The notes beneath the pieces are model-generated. The model ran no database searches. It saw only the letters and a list, made by a program, of their open reading frames with translations, and was not told the origin of the DNA. 64,000 bases of DNA from Shewanella eurypsychrophilus. Its GTDB lineage: Bacteria; Pseudomonadota; Gammaproteobacteria; Enterobacterales; Shewanellaceae. Positions 10,324 through 18,695 of the stretch are shown here, one piece after another; the stretch's first letter is position 1; each line of letters opens with the position of its first letter. Position numbers and translations under genes: made by a program. The stretch spans positions 1,272,501-1,336,500 of the forward strand of contig NZ_CP045503.2 of assembly GCF_007004545.3 (NCBI RefSeq). Reading direction: 5' to 3'.

Positions 10324-10447
10324 AGATATCATCCAAGTTGGGTAACAGTTAAAACGACGGGCAATAATTGCCGCGCAAATCGTCCATTATAGCCTTGTGC
10401 GCTTCCGTGTGCTAGTCCAAGTGCTTACTTTTAAGACATAAACTGTC

Positions 10448-12175
10448 TTAATTTTGCCCTTGTATGACTGCAATCAGCTTGCTCAGCTGAATCCTTTCTT
10501 CTTTAGTATGGTTCTGTTTTAGACTCAATTCCTGATATCGCTGCTCAATATATTGATTATTGAGCCAGATAAGGGTTTTTCTAAACTCTTGTTGCAAGTT
10601 TTCATCCGCCACTTGATGGTCCCATTGGGTCAGTTTTTTTAGGGTTCCCAGCTGTGGGGCATCCCTATACTGTTCAAGTAGTTGTGCGCTGTTTTTAACT
10701 TTTACACGAGTAATGTCTAGCAAGTTAATCAGCAGATCTACGCCGACCATCTTGATATGTTTTAGTGCCGGCTGCACAGGCAGTCCTTCACCTAACAATG
10801 GATTCTGTACTAGCAGTGCGATGGCTAATCGCAATGGGGTTCCGCGTCCTTTCAACGCTTTAATTTTAAGCGTGTTTTTTTGCTCTTTTTCTGAAAATCC
10901 AAACTTTCTTTTTAGATCTTCAGCACTGTTCATTCCGAGCTTATAGGAAAGGTTTTCCAATAATAGGCTCTGAAGAACGGTATCTTGTATCTTTTCGATC
11001 AGTGCCATCGCTTGCTTAGCTAATGCACCTTTATCGCCACCAAATCGTTGCGCCAGAGTTTCAAAAAGAAACTCAGGTAAAGCCTTAGCTTCGCTAATTT
11101 GTTGTTCAAAAACCTCTTTGCCGACCTGACGAACCATAGTATCTGGGTCTTCGCCTTCAGGCAGAAACATGAATTTCACCTGATTACCCGGTTTTAGCAA
11201 AGGCAAGGCAGTTTCTAATGCGCGCCAAGCCGCAGCCTTACCAGCCTTGTCTCCGTCATAACAACAGATAACCTCTTTGGCGCTACGGAGCAGTAGTTGA
11301 AATTGTTCTGCCGTGGTCGAGGTACCGAGTGAGGCGACTGCATAGTCGACATCAAATTGCGCCAGGGCGACCACATCCATATAACCTTCAACAATAAGTA
11401 CTTGCTTAGGGTCTCTATGTTTTTGCTTAAGCTCATAAAGACCATAAAGTTCATTACCCTTATGAAATATGGGCGTTTCTGGAGAATTCAAGTATTTGGG
11501 CGTTCCATCACCTAAAACTCGACCTCCAAAACCGATAACGCGTCCTCTTCTGTCACGAATAGGGAACATGAGTCGATCACGAAATCTATCGTAACGCTTA
11601 CCATTATCGTTCTCTATCACCATACCAGCAGTGAGAAGTTTATCTTGAGCATCCTGATTGTGGTTATAACGGCCGAGTAAGCCATTCCATCCGTCAGGTG
11701 CAAATCCAATATTGAAGTGTTCGACCACAGTATTGGAAAGCCCTCGATGATCGAGATAATCAAGGACTTTTTGTTTGTCATTGTGTTGTCTTAACTGACT
11801 CTGGAAATAAAGGCTCGCCTCTTCCATCAACTGATAGAGATCGCGGCTCAATCCTTCGTCACGCCTTTTACCTGTTCCTTGCTCTCTAGGCACTTCGAGC
11901 CCTAGTTGGCCTGCAAGCTCTTCGATGGCATCGATAAAATCGAGACGATCGTATTCCATAACAAAGTCGATGACATTGCCATGGGCACCACAGCCGAAAC
12001 AGTGATAAAACTGCTTATCTCTACTGACGGTAAAAGAGGGGGATTTTTCACTATGGAACGGACAACAGGCAGAGTGATTTTTACCCGCCTTTTTAAGGGG
12101 CACCTTAACGTCGATCATGTCGACAATATCGATGCGAGCTACTAGCTCATTGATAAAATCACGTGGTATCGCCAT
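10448..12175 (-). CDS. dnaG: DNA primase
   Basis: Makes RNA primers at the replication fork with DnaB helicase. An N-terminal CHC2 zinc finger (ACCPFHSEKSPSFTV ... FYHCFGCGAHG, about residues 36-65) is followed by the catalytic core with YDRFRDRLMFPI. The TOPRIM metal-binding region includes VEGYMDVVAL and the DGDKAGKAA acidic motif. The C-terminal DnaB-interaction domain is the least conserved part. At 575 residues it is normal. It sits between yqeY and rpoD as in related genera. Confidence 0.97.
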   Translation of the reverse strand: MAIPRDFINELVARIDIVDMIDVKVPLKKAGKNHSACCPFHSEKSPSFTVSRDKQFYHCFGCGAHGNVIDFVMEYDRLDFIDAIEELAGQLGLEVPREQGTGKRRDEGLSRDLYQLMEEASLYFQSQLRQHNDKQKVLDYLDHRGLSNTVVEHFNIGFAPDGWNGLLGRYNHNQDAQDKLLTAGMVIENDNGKRYDRFRDRLMFPIRDRRGRVIGFGGRVLGDGTPKYLNSPETPIFHKGNELYGLYELKQKHRDPKQVLIVEGYMDVVALAQFDVDYAVASLGTSTTAEQFQLLLRSAKEVICCYDGDKAGKAAAWRALETALPLLKPGNQVKFMFLPEGEDPDTMVRQVGKEVFEQQISEAKALPEFLFETLAQRFGGDKGALAKQAMALIEKIQDTVLQSLLLENLSYKLGMNSAEDLKRKFGFSEKEQKNTLKIKALKGRGTPLRLAIALLVQNPLLGEGLPVQPALKHIKMVGVDLLINLLDITRVKVKNSAQLLEQYRDAPQLGTLKKLTQWDHQVADENLQQEFRKTLIWLNNQYIEQRYQELSLKQNHTKEERIQLSKLIAVIQGQN

Positions 12176-12225
12176 TAGTGTAGTAAATGCCGCCTTTATT
12201 TACGTGAAGTCAAAATAGAGAAAAT

Positions 12226-12258
12226 CTAAAACAAACAAGCCGCGCAAGAGCACGGCTT
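12226..12258 (-). terminator. Terminator/attenuator between yqeY and dnaG
   Basis: On the minus strand AAGCCG-TGC ... GCGCGGCTT is followed by GTTTGTTTT. It lies 20 bp downstream of yqeY and ahead of dnaG. The known E. coli operon has a terminator between rpsU and dnaG that keeps primase levels low; this is the likely equivalent. Confidence 0.7.
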
Positions 12259-12278
12259 ATTTACGCATAGATCTGAAG

Positions 12279-12722
12279 TTACTTAAGTTTAGCTCTGATC
12301 ATAGCGCCAATTGCCGCCATATCAGCTCTGCCTAAGACTTTAGGTTTCAGTGCGCCCATTACTTTGCCCATATCCGCCATGGAGGATGCGCCCATCTCTT
12401 CGATGCTTGCATCAACTAGCACAACAACTTCCTCTTCAGTAAGAGGTTGAGGCAGGAAGTCTTCAAGGATCTTGATTTCTGCTGCTTCAATTGCGGCGAG
12501 TTCGTCACGGCCAGCTGCACTATATTGTGCAATTGAATCGCGACGCTGTTTAACCATTTTGGTTAAGACAGCTATAGCTTGGTCGTCAGTCAGAGTTTCG
12601 CGGGTATCCACTTCAATCTGCTTGACGGCGGCTAGCGCCATACGAATGGTTCCTAAGCGTACCTTAGCTTTGGCACGCATAGCATCTTTCATCTGGCTTT
12701 TTAGCTGATCAACTAGGCTCAT
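12279..12722 (-). CDS. yqeY: GatB/YqeY domain protein
   Basis: A 147-residue protein formed by a single YqeY domain, the fold also found at the C-terminus of the GatB amidotransferase subunit, where it contacts tRNA. Motifs include an N-terminal helical segment (SLVDQLKSQMKDAMRAKAK), QRRDSIAQYSAAGRDELA and the C-terminal GKVMGALKPK. The cellular role of stand-alone YqeY is not established. It follows rpsU by six bases and is surely cotranscribed with it; its presence between rpsU and dnaG distinguishes this cluster from that of E. coli. Confidence 0.92.
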   Translation of the reverse strand: MSLVDQLKSQMKDAMRAKAKVRLGTIRMALAAVKQIEVDTRETLTDDQAIAVLTKMVKQRRDSIAQYSAAGRDELAAIEAAEIKILEDFLPQPLTEEEVVVLVDASIEEMGASSMADMGKVMGALKPKVLGRADMAAIGAMIRAKLK

Positions 12723-12728
12723 AATAGA

Positions 12729-12944
12729 TTAATATAAACGTACGCGACGAGCGTTTTCGCGAGAAAGCTTCTTAGCTAGACGCTTAACTGCAGCGGCTTT
12801 AGCACGCTTGCGGCAAGTCGTTGGCTTCTCGTAGAACTCACGAGCGCGAACATCAGCTAAGATACCGGCTTTTTCACAAGAGCGCTTAAAACGACGTAGA
12901 GCTACGTCAAATGGTTCGTTTTCGCGTACTTTAATTATTGGCAT
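12729..12944 (-). CDS. rpsU: 30S ribosomal protein bS21
   Basis: A 71-residue, highly basic small-subunit protein needed for initiation on many mRNAs. It begins [20 protein letters not shown] and ends with the Arg/Lys-rich ENARRVRLY, essentially invariant in gammaproteobacteria. It is first in the rpsU-yqeY-dnaG-rpoD cluster, with a promoter and a small leader hairpin upstream (listed separately). Confidence 0.98.
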   Translation of the reverse strand: MPIIKVRENEPFDVALRRFKRSCEKAGILADVRAREFYEKPTTCRKRAKAAAVKRLAKKLSRENARRVRLY

Positions 12945-12973
12945 ACGCCATCACCCCTTAGGTGTAGTTGTAA

Positions 12974-12993
12974 TGAGTCAGTTACTTGACTCA
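12974..12993 (-). promoter_or_regulatory. Hairpin in the rpsU leader
   Basis: The perfect 7-bp inverted repeat TGAGTCA-N6-TGACTCA lies 30-50 bases upstream of the rpsU start, inside the predicted 5' UTR. It could be an RNA hairpin with a regulatory role or an operator; no known motif was matched. Confidence 0.4.
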
Positions 12994-13016
12994 AGTTAAT
13001 TTAAAAATGGTGCGGA

Positions 13017-13046
13017 ATTCTATACCGACTTACAAGTGTTTGTAAA
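13017..13046 (-). promoter_or_regulatory. Sigma-70 promoter for rpsU operon
   Basis: On the minus strand there is a -35 TTTACA (13041-13046) and a -10 TAGAAT (13017-13022) with an 18-bp spacer, placing the transcript start about 65 bases before rpsU. TATAGA overlaps as an alternative -10. Confidence 0.55.
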
Positions 13047-13178
13047 GCCTATTTAGCGATCATATTTTAGATCTTTTCACCTTTAAGATCCTTTTCGAGA
13101 TCGAAACTAAAGCTGGATTGTAGAATTTCGGCGTTTTGTGCTGCGATTTAACAATAAAATCGATAGCAACTCTATTGG

Positions 13179-13184
13179 TATAAT
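13179..13184 (+). promoter_or_regulatory. -10 box for tsaD
   Basis: A perfect TATAAT lies 54 bases before the tsaD start. No good -35 is seen at the expected distance, so promoter strength is uncertain. Confidence 0.45.
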
Positions 13185-13237
13185 TAAAGCACAGCAGGTA
13201 GAATTAGCAGCCTTTTATGACACTTTGACGGGATACG

Positions 13238-14251
13238 ATGCGGGTTTTAGGTATTGAAACATCTTGCGATGAAACTGGAATTGCAATTTATGATGATGAG
13301 CAGGGCTTGTTGTCTCATACATTATACAGTCAGGTAAAACTTCATGCTGATTATGGCGGGGTAGTGCCTGAACTCGCCTCTCGAGATCATGTGAGAAAGA
13401 TTATTCCGCTGATTAAGCAAGCAATTAAAGAGGCTGGCTGTGAAGTTGAGGATATCGATGGTGTGGCGTATACCACGGGCCCAGGCCTTGTTGGTGCGTT
13501 ATTGGTTGGAGCTTGTGTTGGGCGTTCTTTAGCCTATTCATGGGATAAACCTGCCGTGGGCGTGCATCATATGGAAGGTCACCTACTGGCGCCAATGCTC
13601 GAAGATAATGTTCCCGAGTTTCCTTTTCTTGCGCTGCTCGTTTCTGGTGGTCATTCTATGATGGTGGCAGTTGAAGGAATTGGACAATATGAAGTGCTGG
13701 GTGAATCTGTAGATGATGCTGCAGGCGAAGCATTTGATAAGACAGCTAAATTATTGGGGCTGGATTATCCTGGCGGCCCAAGATTAGCAAAGCTTGCGGA
13801 GAAAGGTGAGAGTGGCCATTACCGCTTCCCTCGTCCGATGACAGATAAACCTGGGCTGAATTTTAGTTTCTCGGGATTAAAAACTTTTGCTGCAAATACC
13901 ATTGCCAAGGAAGCTGACGATGAACAGACTCGTGCCAATATTGCTTGTGCTTTCGAAGAGGCTGTGGTCGATACGCTTTCAATAAAATGTCGCCGTGCGC
14001 TTAAACAAACGGGTTATCAGCGATTAGTGATAGCGGGCGGAGTGAGCGCTAATACTCGTCTTCGTACATCCCTAGCGGAAATGATGCAAAACCTCGGTGG
14101 TGAAGTCTTCTATCCTCGTGGTGAGTTCTGCACCGATAACGGTGCGATGATCGCTTATGCAGGCTTACAGAGATTGAAAGCGGGTCAAATAGAGAGTTTA
14201 GAGGTTAAGGGAAAGCCGCGTTGGTCGTTAGACTCACTGCCTCCATTATAG
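13238..14251 (+). CDS. tsaD: tRNA N6-threonylcarbamoyladenosine transferase subunit TsaD
   Basis: Catalytic subunit of the complex that puts the threonylcarbamoyl group on A37 of ANN-decoding tRNAs, with TsaB and TsaE. It has ASKHA-fold motifs: [15 protein letters not shown] at the N-terminus, [11 protein letters not shown] with two metal-binding His, [10 protein letters not shown], and a late [10 protein letters not shown] plus [12 protein letters not shown]. The length of 337 residues is normal. It is divergent from rpsU, the classical arrangement. Confidence 0.97.
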   Translation: MRVLGIETSCDETGIAIYDDEQGLLSHTLYSQVKLHADYGGVVPELASRDHVRKIIPLIKQAIKEAGCEVEDIDGVAYTTGPGLVGALLVGACVGRSLAYSWDKPAVGVHHMEGHLLAPMLEDNVPEFPFLALLVSGGHSMMVAVEGIGQYEVLGESVDDAAGEAFDKTAKLLGLDYPGGPRLAKLAEKGESGHYRFPRPMTDKPGLNFSFSGLKTFAANTIAKEADDEQTRANIACAFEEAVVDTLSIKCRRALKQTGYQRLVIAGGVSANTRLRTSLAEMMQNLGGEVFYPRGEFCTDNGAMIAYAGLQRLKAGQIESLEVKGKPRWSLDSLPPL

Positions 14252-14331
14252 GATTTAATGAACTCTAAGTTTCGAGCTACGAGCTATGGGTTTCGAGTTA
14301 TAAGCTGTAAGTTTTAAGCGATAAGAAATAG

Positions 14332-14368
14332 AAACACCTAGTTTGTAGATGCAAACTCGGTGTTTTTT
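14332..14368. terminator. Bidirectional terminator between tsaD and the histidine kinase
   Basis: An imperfect hairpin of about 13 bp (AACACC-t-AGTTTG / CAAACT-c-GGTGTT) runs into TTTTTTA on the plus strand. It serves tsaD and possibly the convergent kinase gene. The preceding 14252-14325 contains degenerate short repeats of the AGTTTCGAG kind. Confidence 0.8.
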
Positions 14369-14372
14369 ATGC

Positions 14373-15572
14373 TCAAGAAGTAGGCTTAGTAGGTTCCTCA
14401 TTTACAATTTCAACGGGTACTGTTATTTGAAAACAGGTGCCTTCACCTAAGGCGCTTTTACACTGTATCTGCCCCTTCATATTGGTGACAGTGTTGTACA
14501 CAATCGTCATTCCAAGCCCTGTGCCTTTTCCGCCTCTTCGGGTAGTAAAAAAGGGTTCAAATATTCTTGCCAGCTGTTCTTGGTTCATACCAATGCCGTT
14601 ATCTTTATACTTTATGACTAAAGCATGATCTTCGTTTAGGCTAAAGTTGATCTCTATCAGTCCATCAGATAATTCAGGAAAACTGTGTTCAACCGAATTA
14701 GTGAAAAGGTGGGTCATGATGACGATAAACTGGTTGGGGTTACTGTTGATTTTTAGGGCGGGAGGGCAAGATATGTCTACCTGATCTGCTGCTAATTCAA
14801 ATTTATACATCAGTGAGTTAATCAAGTCTGTAGTAAATTCATAGAGATTAAAGGGCTTATCATCAATCTCATGTTGGTTTGCAGATACCTGTTTAAATAT
14901 TTTAACTAGGTTCGCGCTCCTTAACAAATTTCGGTTAACTAATTCAAGGGCTTGATCAATTTCATCAATTAACTCTTCTGTTTCTATAGAGTAAGATTGT
15001 TTCTTCGCCTTTTTAATGACGCTTTCTATATGGGTTGCAGCGGTTATGCTGGTCCCTATAGGTGTATTGAGTTCATGTGCCATTCCCGCAATAAGGTGTC
15101 CAAGTGATGCCAGCTTTTGGGATTCTATAATATCTTGCTGAGCAGAGTTTAATTTCTCTAAAGAAAGCTTTAGGGCACTGTTTTTTCTCTCTAACATGCT
15201 TGGACTAGGTAGGGCTAGAAAGAATGGTAGCAAGAACCAAATAACAATACCGGTAGCGAGTGAAGTCACTGCAGTCACTGCTTTTGAAATGGATGAAACT
15301 CCATAGATAGGCTCCCAAATAACAATGGCATTAATGAGGTGAGAGAGCCCACAGGCAAGAAAGATCACTGAGCCAGAAAGAAGAAAAAACCAAGGGTAAG
15401 GGAGATCTTTTCGTCGCTTTACGAAGACGATGACAGCTAAAGTAATTGAGAAGTAAGCGAGGGCCGTGACCACATCTGATATCACTGAGGTCCATAAGAT
15501 ATCCGGGCGCCATAGATAACACATGCCATGTGGCATGAATGCTTCATTGTTAAAGAAAGAATCTGTGTCCAT
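14373..15572 (-). CDS. Orphan sensor histidine kinase with ethylene-receptor-like membrane domain
   Basis: A 399-residue membrane kinase. Residues 1-120 contain three membrane segments resembling the ethylene-binding domain of plant ETR1 and cyanobacterial homologues: MPHGMCYLWRPDILW, then SDVVTALAYFSI (D33, Y40) and FLACGLSHLIN (C74, H78). C74-x3-H78 corresponds to the copper-binding C65/H69 of ETR1, and D33-x6-Y40 to D25/Y32; there is a one-residue difference in spacing between Y40 and C74. A helical linker (128-150) leads to the HisKA H-box GHLIAGMAHELNTPIG (phospho-acceptor H166). The HATPase domain follows, with HLFTNSVEH (N box), DNGIGM (G1), FEPFFTTRR and GKGTGLGM (G2). No response regulator or GAF domain is adjacent. 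It lies 127 bp downstream of plsY. Kinase assignment is firm; ethylene or copper binding is inference. Confidence 0.88.
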   Translation of the reverse strand: MDTDSFFNNEAFMPHGMCYLWRPDILWTSVISDVVTALAYFSITLAVIVFVKRRKDLPYPWFFLLSGSVIFLACGLSHLINAIVIWEPIYGVSSISKAVTAVTSLATGIVIWFLLPFFLALPSPSMLERKNSALKLSLEKLNSAQQDIIESQKLASLGHLIAGMAHELNTPIGTSITAATHIESVIKKAKKQSYSIETEELIDEIDQALELVNRNLLRSANLVKIFKQVSANQHEIDDKPFNLYEFTTDLINSLMYKFELAADQVDISCPPALKINSNPNQFIVIMTHLFTNSVEHSFPELSDGLIEINFSLNEDHALVIKYKDNGIGMNQEQLARIFEPFFTTRRGGKGTGLGMTIVYNTVTNMKGQIQCKSALGEGTCFQITVPVEIVNEEPTKPTS

Positions 15573-15699
15573 TAGCTGACCTTGAATTATAGACAGTCGC
15601 CAGCTAAGTATAGGGGAGGTGGGAGAGTGCGTTTTATCGATATTAAGAAAAGAAGGTTAAGCTCGAGGAGTTAACCGTTTTGTTGAGGTTTTAGCGTTT

Positions 15700-16299
15700 T
15701 TATTTTTTCTTGCGGGAGACTTTGGACTCCTCACCTTTGATTAAACGGAGAATATTATCTTTATGTCTGATGACTATTAGGGCAGAGAGCATAGCGACAG
15801 GAATGGTAAATCGATCATCTAGATACCAGGTATAAACAGGGGCTAGCAGCGCTGTTAAGATAGCGGCTAGAGAAGAGTATCGACTAATCAATACCATAAT
15901 AATCCAGGTTCCGATTAAAAAAAGTGCCAAATCATGACCAATAGGGGCCATAGCACCGAAGGCGGTTGCGACACCTTTGCCGCCTTTAAACTTAAAGAAA
16001 ACCGGAAAGATATGGCCGACGCAAGCAGCGACAGCAATGAGACCAAGAGAAACTGGATCGACACCAAACCTGAAAGCAAGGTAAGCGGGCAGGGCGCCTT
16101 TTAGCATATCAAAAAACAGTACCATGGCGGCCGAACTGGCTCCGCCAATGCGTAACACATTGGTCGCGCCTGGATTGCCAGAGCCTTCAGTGCGAGGATC
16201 GGGTAGCCCGCGCATTCGACAAACTAGCACGGCGCTGGAAATTGAGCCTGCCAAATAGGCGGCCAAAATCATTACCAGAGTGAGTACTGTTATGGTCAA
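15700..16299 (-). CDS. plsY: Acyl-phosphate glycerol-3-phosphate acyltransferase
   Basis: Inner-membrane enzyme that transfers the acyl group from acyl-phosphate (made by PlsX) to glycerol-3-phosphate, the first step of phospholipid synthesis. It has five membrane segments in 199 residues. The signature regions are [15 protein letters not shown] (about 42-56), [15 protein letters not shown] (about 102-116) and a later short loop. The basic C-terminal tail (VSRKKK) is cytoplasmic. It is divergent from folB. Confidence 0.96.
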   Translation of the reverse strand: MTITVLTLVMILAAYLAGSISSAVLVCRMRGLPDPRTEGSGNPGATNVLRIGGASSAAMVLFFDMLKGALPAYLAFRFGVDPVSLGLIAVAACVGHIFPVFFKFKGGKGVATAFGAMAPIGHDLALFLIGTWIIMVLISRYSSLAAILTALLAPVYTWYLDDRFTIPVAMLSALIVIRHKDNILRLIKGEESKVSRKKK

Positions 16300-16592
16300 A
16301 TTGGTTTCCTTATCCGTCTTAAGGTATCATCGCGCCACAATATTTATCAGCCCAAAATAGTTAGAACCAAGTTGCAGTTTTATCTATTTTCTGTGGGAGG
16401 TAAAATCCTTCTATAGGACGTTATCCTACTTTGGATTTGTATGGTTAGAAAGAGCCATTCGGCAAATTCACTGATAAGATTTGCATTATACCTTCTTTAT
16501 TCGTTAAAGCTTATTAGACCTCATGGGTTTAACTTGAATCATATCGCCTTTTGAAGCTGTAAAATGGCCAATAGTATTCAGTTGGAGAGAGC

Positions 16593-16946
16593 ATGGACAA
16601 AGTATTAATACGACAGTTAAAAATAGAAACTGTGATTGGGATCTATGAGTGGGAAAAACAGATCCATCAGAATTTGGAAATCGATCTCGATATGGCTTGG
16701 GATAATAGGCCTGCTGCAGCGACAGACGATTATCAGCATGCGCTTTGTTACGAGACTGTGTCGAACCGTTTGATAGCTTTGATCACTGAAAAGCCGATTG
16801 AACTCATTGAGACAGTTGCTGAAATGATAGCCAAATGTCTTATGGATGAGTTTGATGTGCGCTGGGTAAAAGTGGTTGTGATGAAGCCGGGCGCCGTACC
16901 TTCTGCGACTGCTGTAGGTGTTGAGATTGAGCGAGGCCATTTTTAA
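16593..16946 (+). CDS. folB: Dihydroneopterin aldolase
   Basis: Converts 7,8-dihydroneopterin to 6-hydroxymethyl-dihydropterin in folate synthesis. The 117-residue T-fold protein begins MDKVLIRQLKIETVIGIYEWE. It carries the substrate-contact ALCYETV region (about 49-55) and KPGAVPSATAVGVEIER near the end, with the catalytic Lys. It is followed with no gap by folK, which uses its product. Confidence 0.95.
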   Translation: MDKVLIRQLKIETVIGIYEWEKQIHQNLEIDLDMAWDNRPAAATDDYQHALCYETVSNRLIALITEKPIELIETVAEMIAKCLMDEFDVRWVKVVVMKPGAVPSATAVGVEIERGHF

Positions 16947-17447
16947 ATGAGCTCACGTATATATATCAGCTTGGGCAGTAATATAGAGCCTGAGCGTTAC
17001 CTTAAGTCTGGATTAAGTGACTTAAGTTACCATTTTGGCGACTTGTCGCTTTCATCTGTGTATGAGAGCGAAGCGGTAGGGTTTGAAGGAAGTAACTTCT
17101 TAAATATGGTTGTTGCTGTCGATACGGATTTGCGTATCGCTGAAGTGGTAGCTCTGTTTAAAAAAATTGAACAAGATAATGGTCGTCTTGTAGGCGCTAA
17201 AAAGTTTGCACCCAGAACATTGGATCTCGATCTACTGCTTTATGATGAAACTGTTACTCTTGAGCCCGTCGAACTTCCTCGCGCTGAAATTTTAAAAAAT
17301 GCTTTTGTGCTGTGGCCCATGGCTGAATTAGCGCCTAGTTTAGTTCATCCTATTGTTAAAATGAGCTACGAAACGCTTTGGGCTGAATACGACAAAGCTC
17401 AACAAAAGTTATGGCCGACACCCTTTTCTTGGTCATTGCCTTGCTAA
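16947..17447 (+). CDS. folK: 2-amino-4-hydroxy-6-hydroxymethyldihydropteridine pyrophosphokinase
   Basis: Transfers pyrophosphate from ATP to the pterin made by FolB. It starts at the base after the folB stop, so the two are translationally coupled. Motifs: YISLGSNIEPERYL at the N-terminus, and FAPRTLDLDLLLYD (about 90-104), which contains the Mg-binding Asp pair and the HPPK signature. A Pro-rich segment follows. The length of 166 residues is normal. Confidence 0.95.
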   Translation: MSSRIYISLGSNIEPERYLKSGLSDLSYHFGDLSLSSVYESEAVGFEGSNFLNMVVAVDTDLRIAEVVALFKKIEQDNGRLVGAKKFAPRTLDLDLLLYDETVTLEPVELPRAEILKNAFVLWPMAELAPSLVHPIVKMSYETLWAEYDKAQQKLWPTPFSWSLPC

Positions 17448-17491
17448 AGGTATTTAGATTGTCATTTTTATTTAACCTTTAGGAATTATGC

Positions 17492-18292
17492 ATGGACACG
17501 TTTCAGGTCATTATTTTAGCCCTTATTCAGGGCTTGACCGAATTTTTGCCCGTTTCAAGTTCGGCTCATTTGATTTTACCTTCACAAATTTTAGGATGGG
17601 AAGATCAAGGTTTAGCGTTCGATGTGGCCGTACATATAGGGTCTTTAGCCGCAGTCATACTTTATTTTAGAAAAGAGGTTGTTGCCTTACTGACATCATG
17701 GTTCGCCAGTATTTTTAAAGGGCAACATTCAGACGATAGCAAACTGGCTTGGTGGATTATCTTAGCCACGCTTCCAGCCGTCTTTTTTGGTTTCGCGTTA
17801 AAAGATGCGATAGAGACTCACTTAAGAGGGCCGGGTGTTATCGCTATTGCAACGGTCATTTTCGGCCTGTTACTTTGGTGGGCAGATAGGATGTCACGCT
17901 GTGAGCTCTCTGAGTACCAAACTGGATGGAAAAAAGCATTACTGATAGGTTTTGCTCAGGCATTAGCACTTATACCGGGAACGTCGCGCTCAGGAGCCAC
18001 CATTACGGCAGCATTAATGCTTGGCCTAAATCGTGAAGCCGCTGCACGTTTTTCTTTTTTAATGTCCATTCCGGTGATTTTAGGCGCGGCGATCTTAATG
18101 GGTAAAGACTTGGTTGAGACAGGTGTCACTATCGACTACGCCTCTCTTGCCCTTGGCGTAGGGGTTTCATTTGTTGCCGCATATGCATGTATCCATCTGT
18201 TTTTGAAAATAATCAGTCGAATGGGAATGACGCCGTTTGTTATCTATCGACTTGCCCTAGGCGCAGTCTTGTGTGCATTTATATTTGCTTAA
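17492..18292 (+). CDS. uppP: Undecaprenyl-diphosphatase
   Basis: Membrane phosphatase (BacA/UppP) that recycles the undecaprenyl carrier used for peptidoglycan and O-antigen. It has about eight membrane segments in 266 residues. The active-site elements are [17 protein letters not shown] (about 10-26) and [17 protein letters not shown] (about 158-174), which hold the conserved Glu, Ser and Arg. A MITE-like repeat begins immediately after the stop codon. Confidence 0.97.
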   Translation: MDTFQVIILALIQGLTEFLPVSSSAHLILPSQILGWEDQGLAFDVAVHIGSLAAVILYFRKEVVALLTSWFASIFKGQHSDDSKLAWWIILATLPAVFFGFALKDAIETHLRGPGVIAIATVIFGLLLWWADRMSRCELSEYQTGWKKALLIGFAQALALIPGTSRSGATITAALMLGLNREAAARFSFLMSIPVILGAAILMGKDLVETGVTIDYASLALGVGVSFVAAYACIHLFLKIISRMGMTPFVIYRLALGAVLCAFIFA

Positions 18293-18581
18293 TAATACCA
18301 TTTCCATTAAACAAGTGACCATTCAGCGGGAGTTAAAAACGCTGTAGGCAAGATAAGGGGATTGAAGCTAATAGTTATTCTATATCGAAAGCCACTTTCG
18401 CAGCTTAAAGTGTTTTTCCCATGATTTAAAAACAGCCGCACTTCGTGAGCTTCTCAGGGCTTCTACTTCTGCGTTGCATTGCCTCGAAAGGGAATAACCA
18501 TTTCGTCAACAATACGCCTTGAATTTAAAGCCCTGAGAAAGCTCTGAATTGAGCATATGTTTAATGGAATTGGTATAATAA
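18293..18581. mobile_element. MITE-like element with terminal inverted repeats
   Basis: About 289 bp bounded by imperfect terminal inverted repeats: TAATACCATTTCCATTAAAC at the left, and the complement of TATACCAATTCCATTAAACA at 18559-18579. It carries no ORF of note. The interior has further imperfect complementarity (AGCCCTGAGAAG-type segments). It resembles a non-autonomous repeat that I recall as common in Shewanella intergenic DNA; copy number was not measured here. It abuts the uppP stop and precedes rlmA. Confidence 0.65.
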
Positions 18582-18695
18582 ACAAGTGATGGCCTACTAT
18601 TGTATAGGCTATCGTCGCAGTATTTAAAAAGTATTTAAGAAAGTGTTTAACAAGCATTTAGAGACAGTTTTTACAGAGAGTTTTAAAGAGAGTTT

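Noticed and set aside
12472-12708. Plus-strand ORF opposite yqeY
   Set aside because: Shadow of a conserved gene; no ribosome site.
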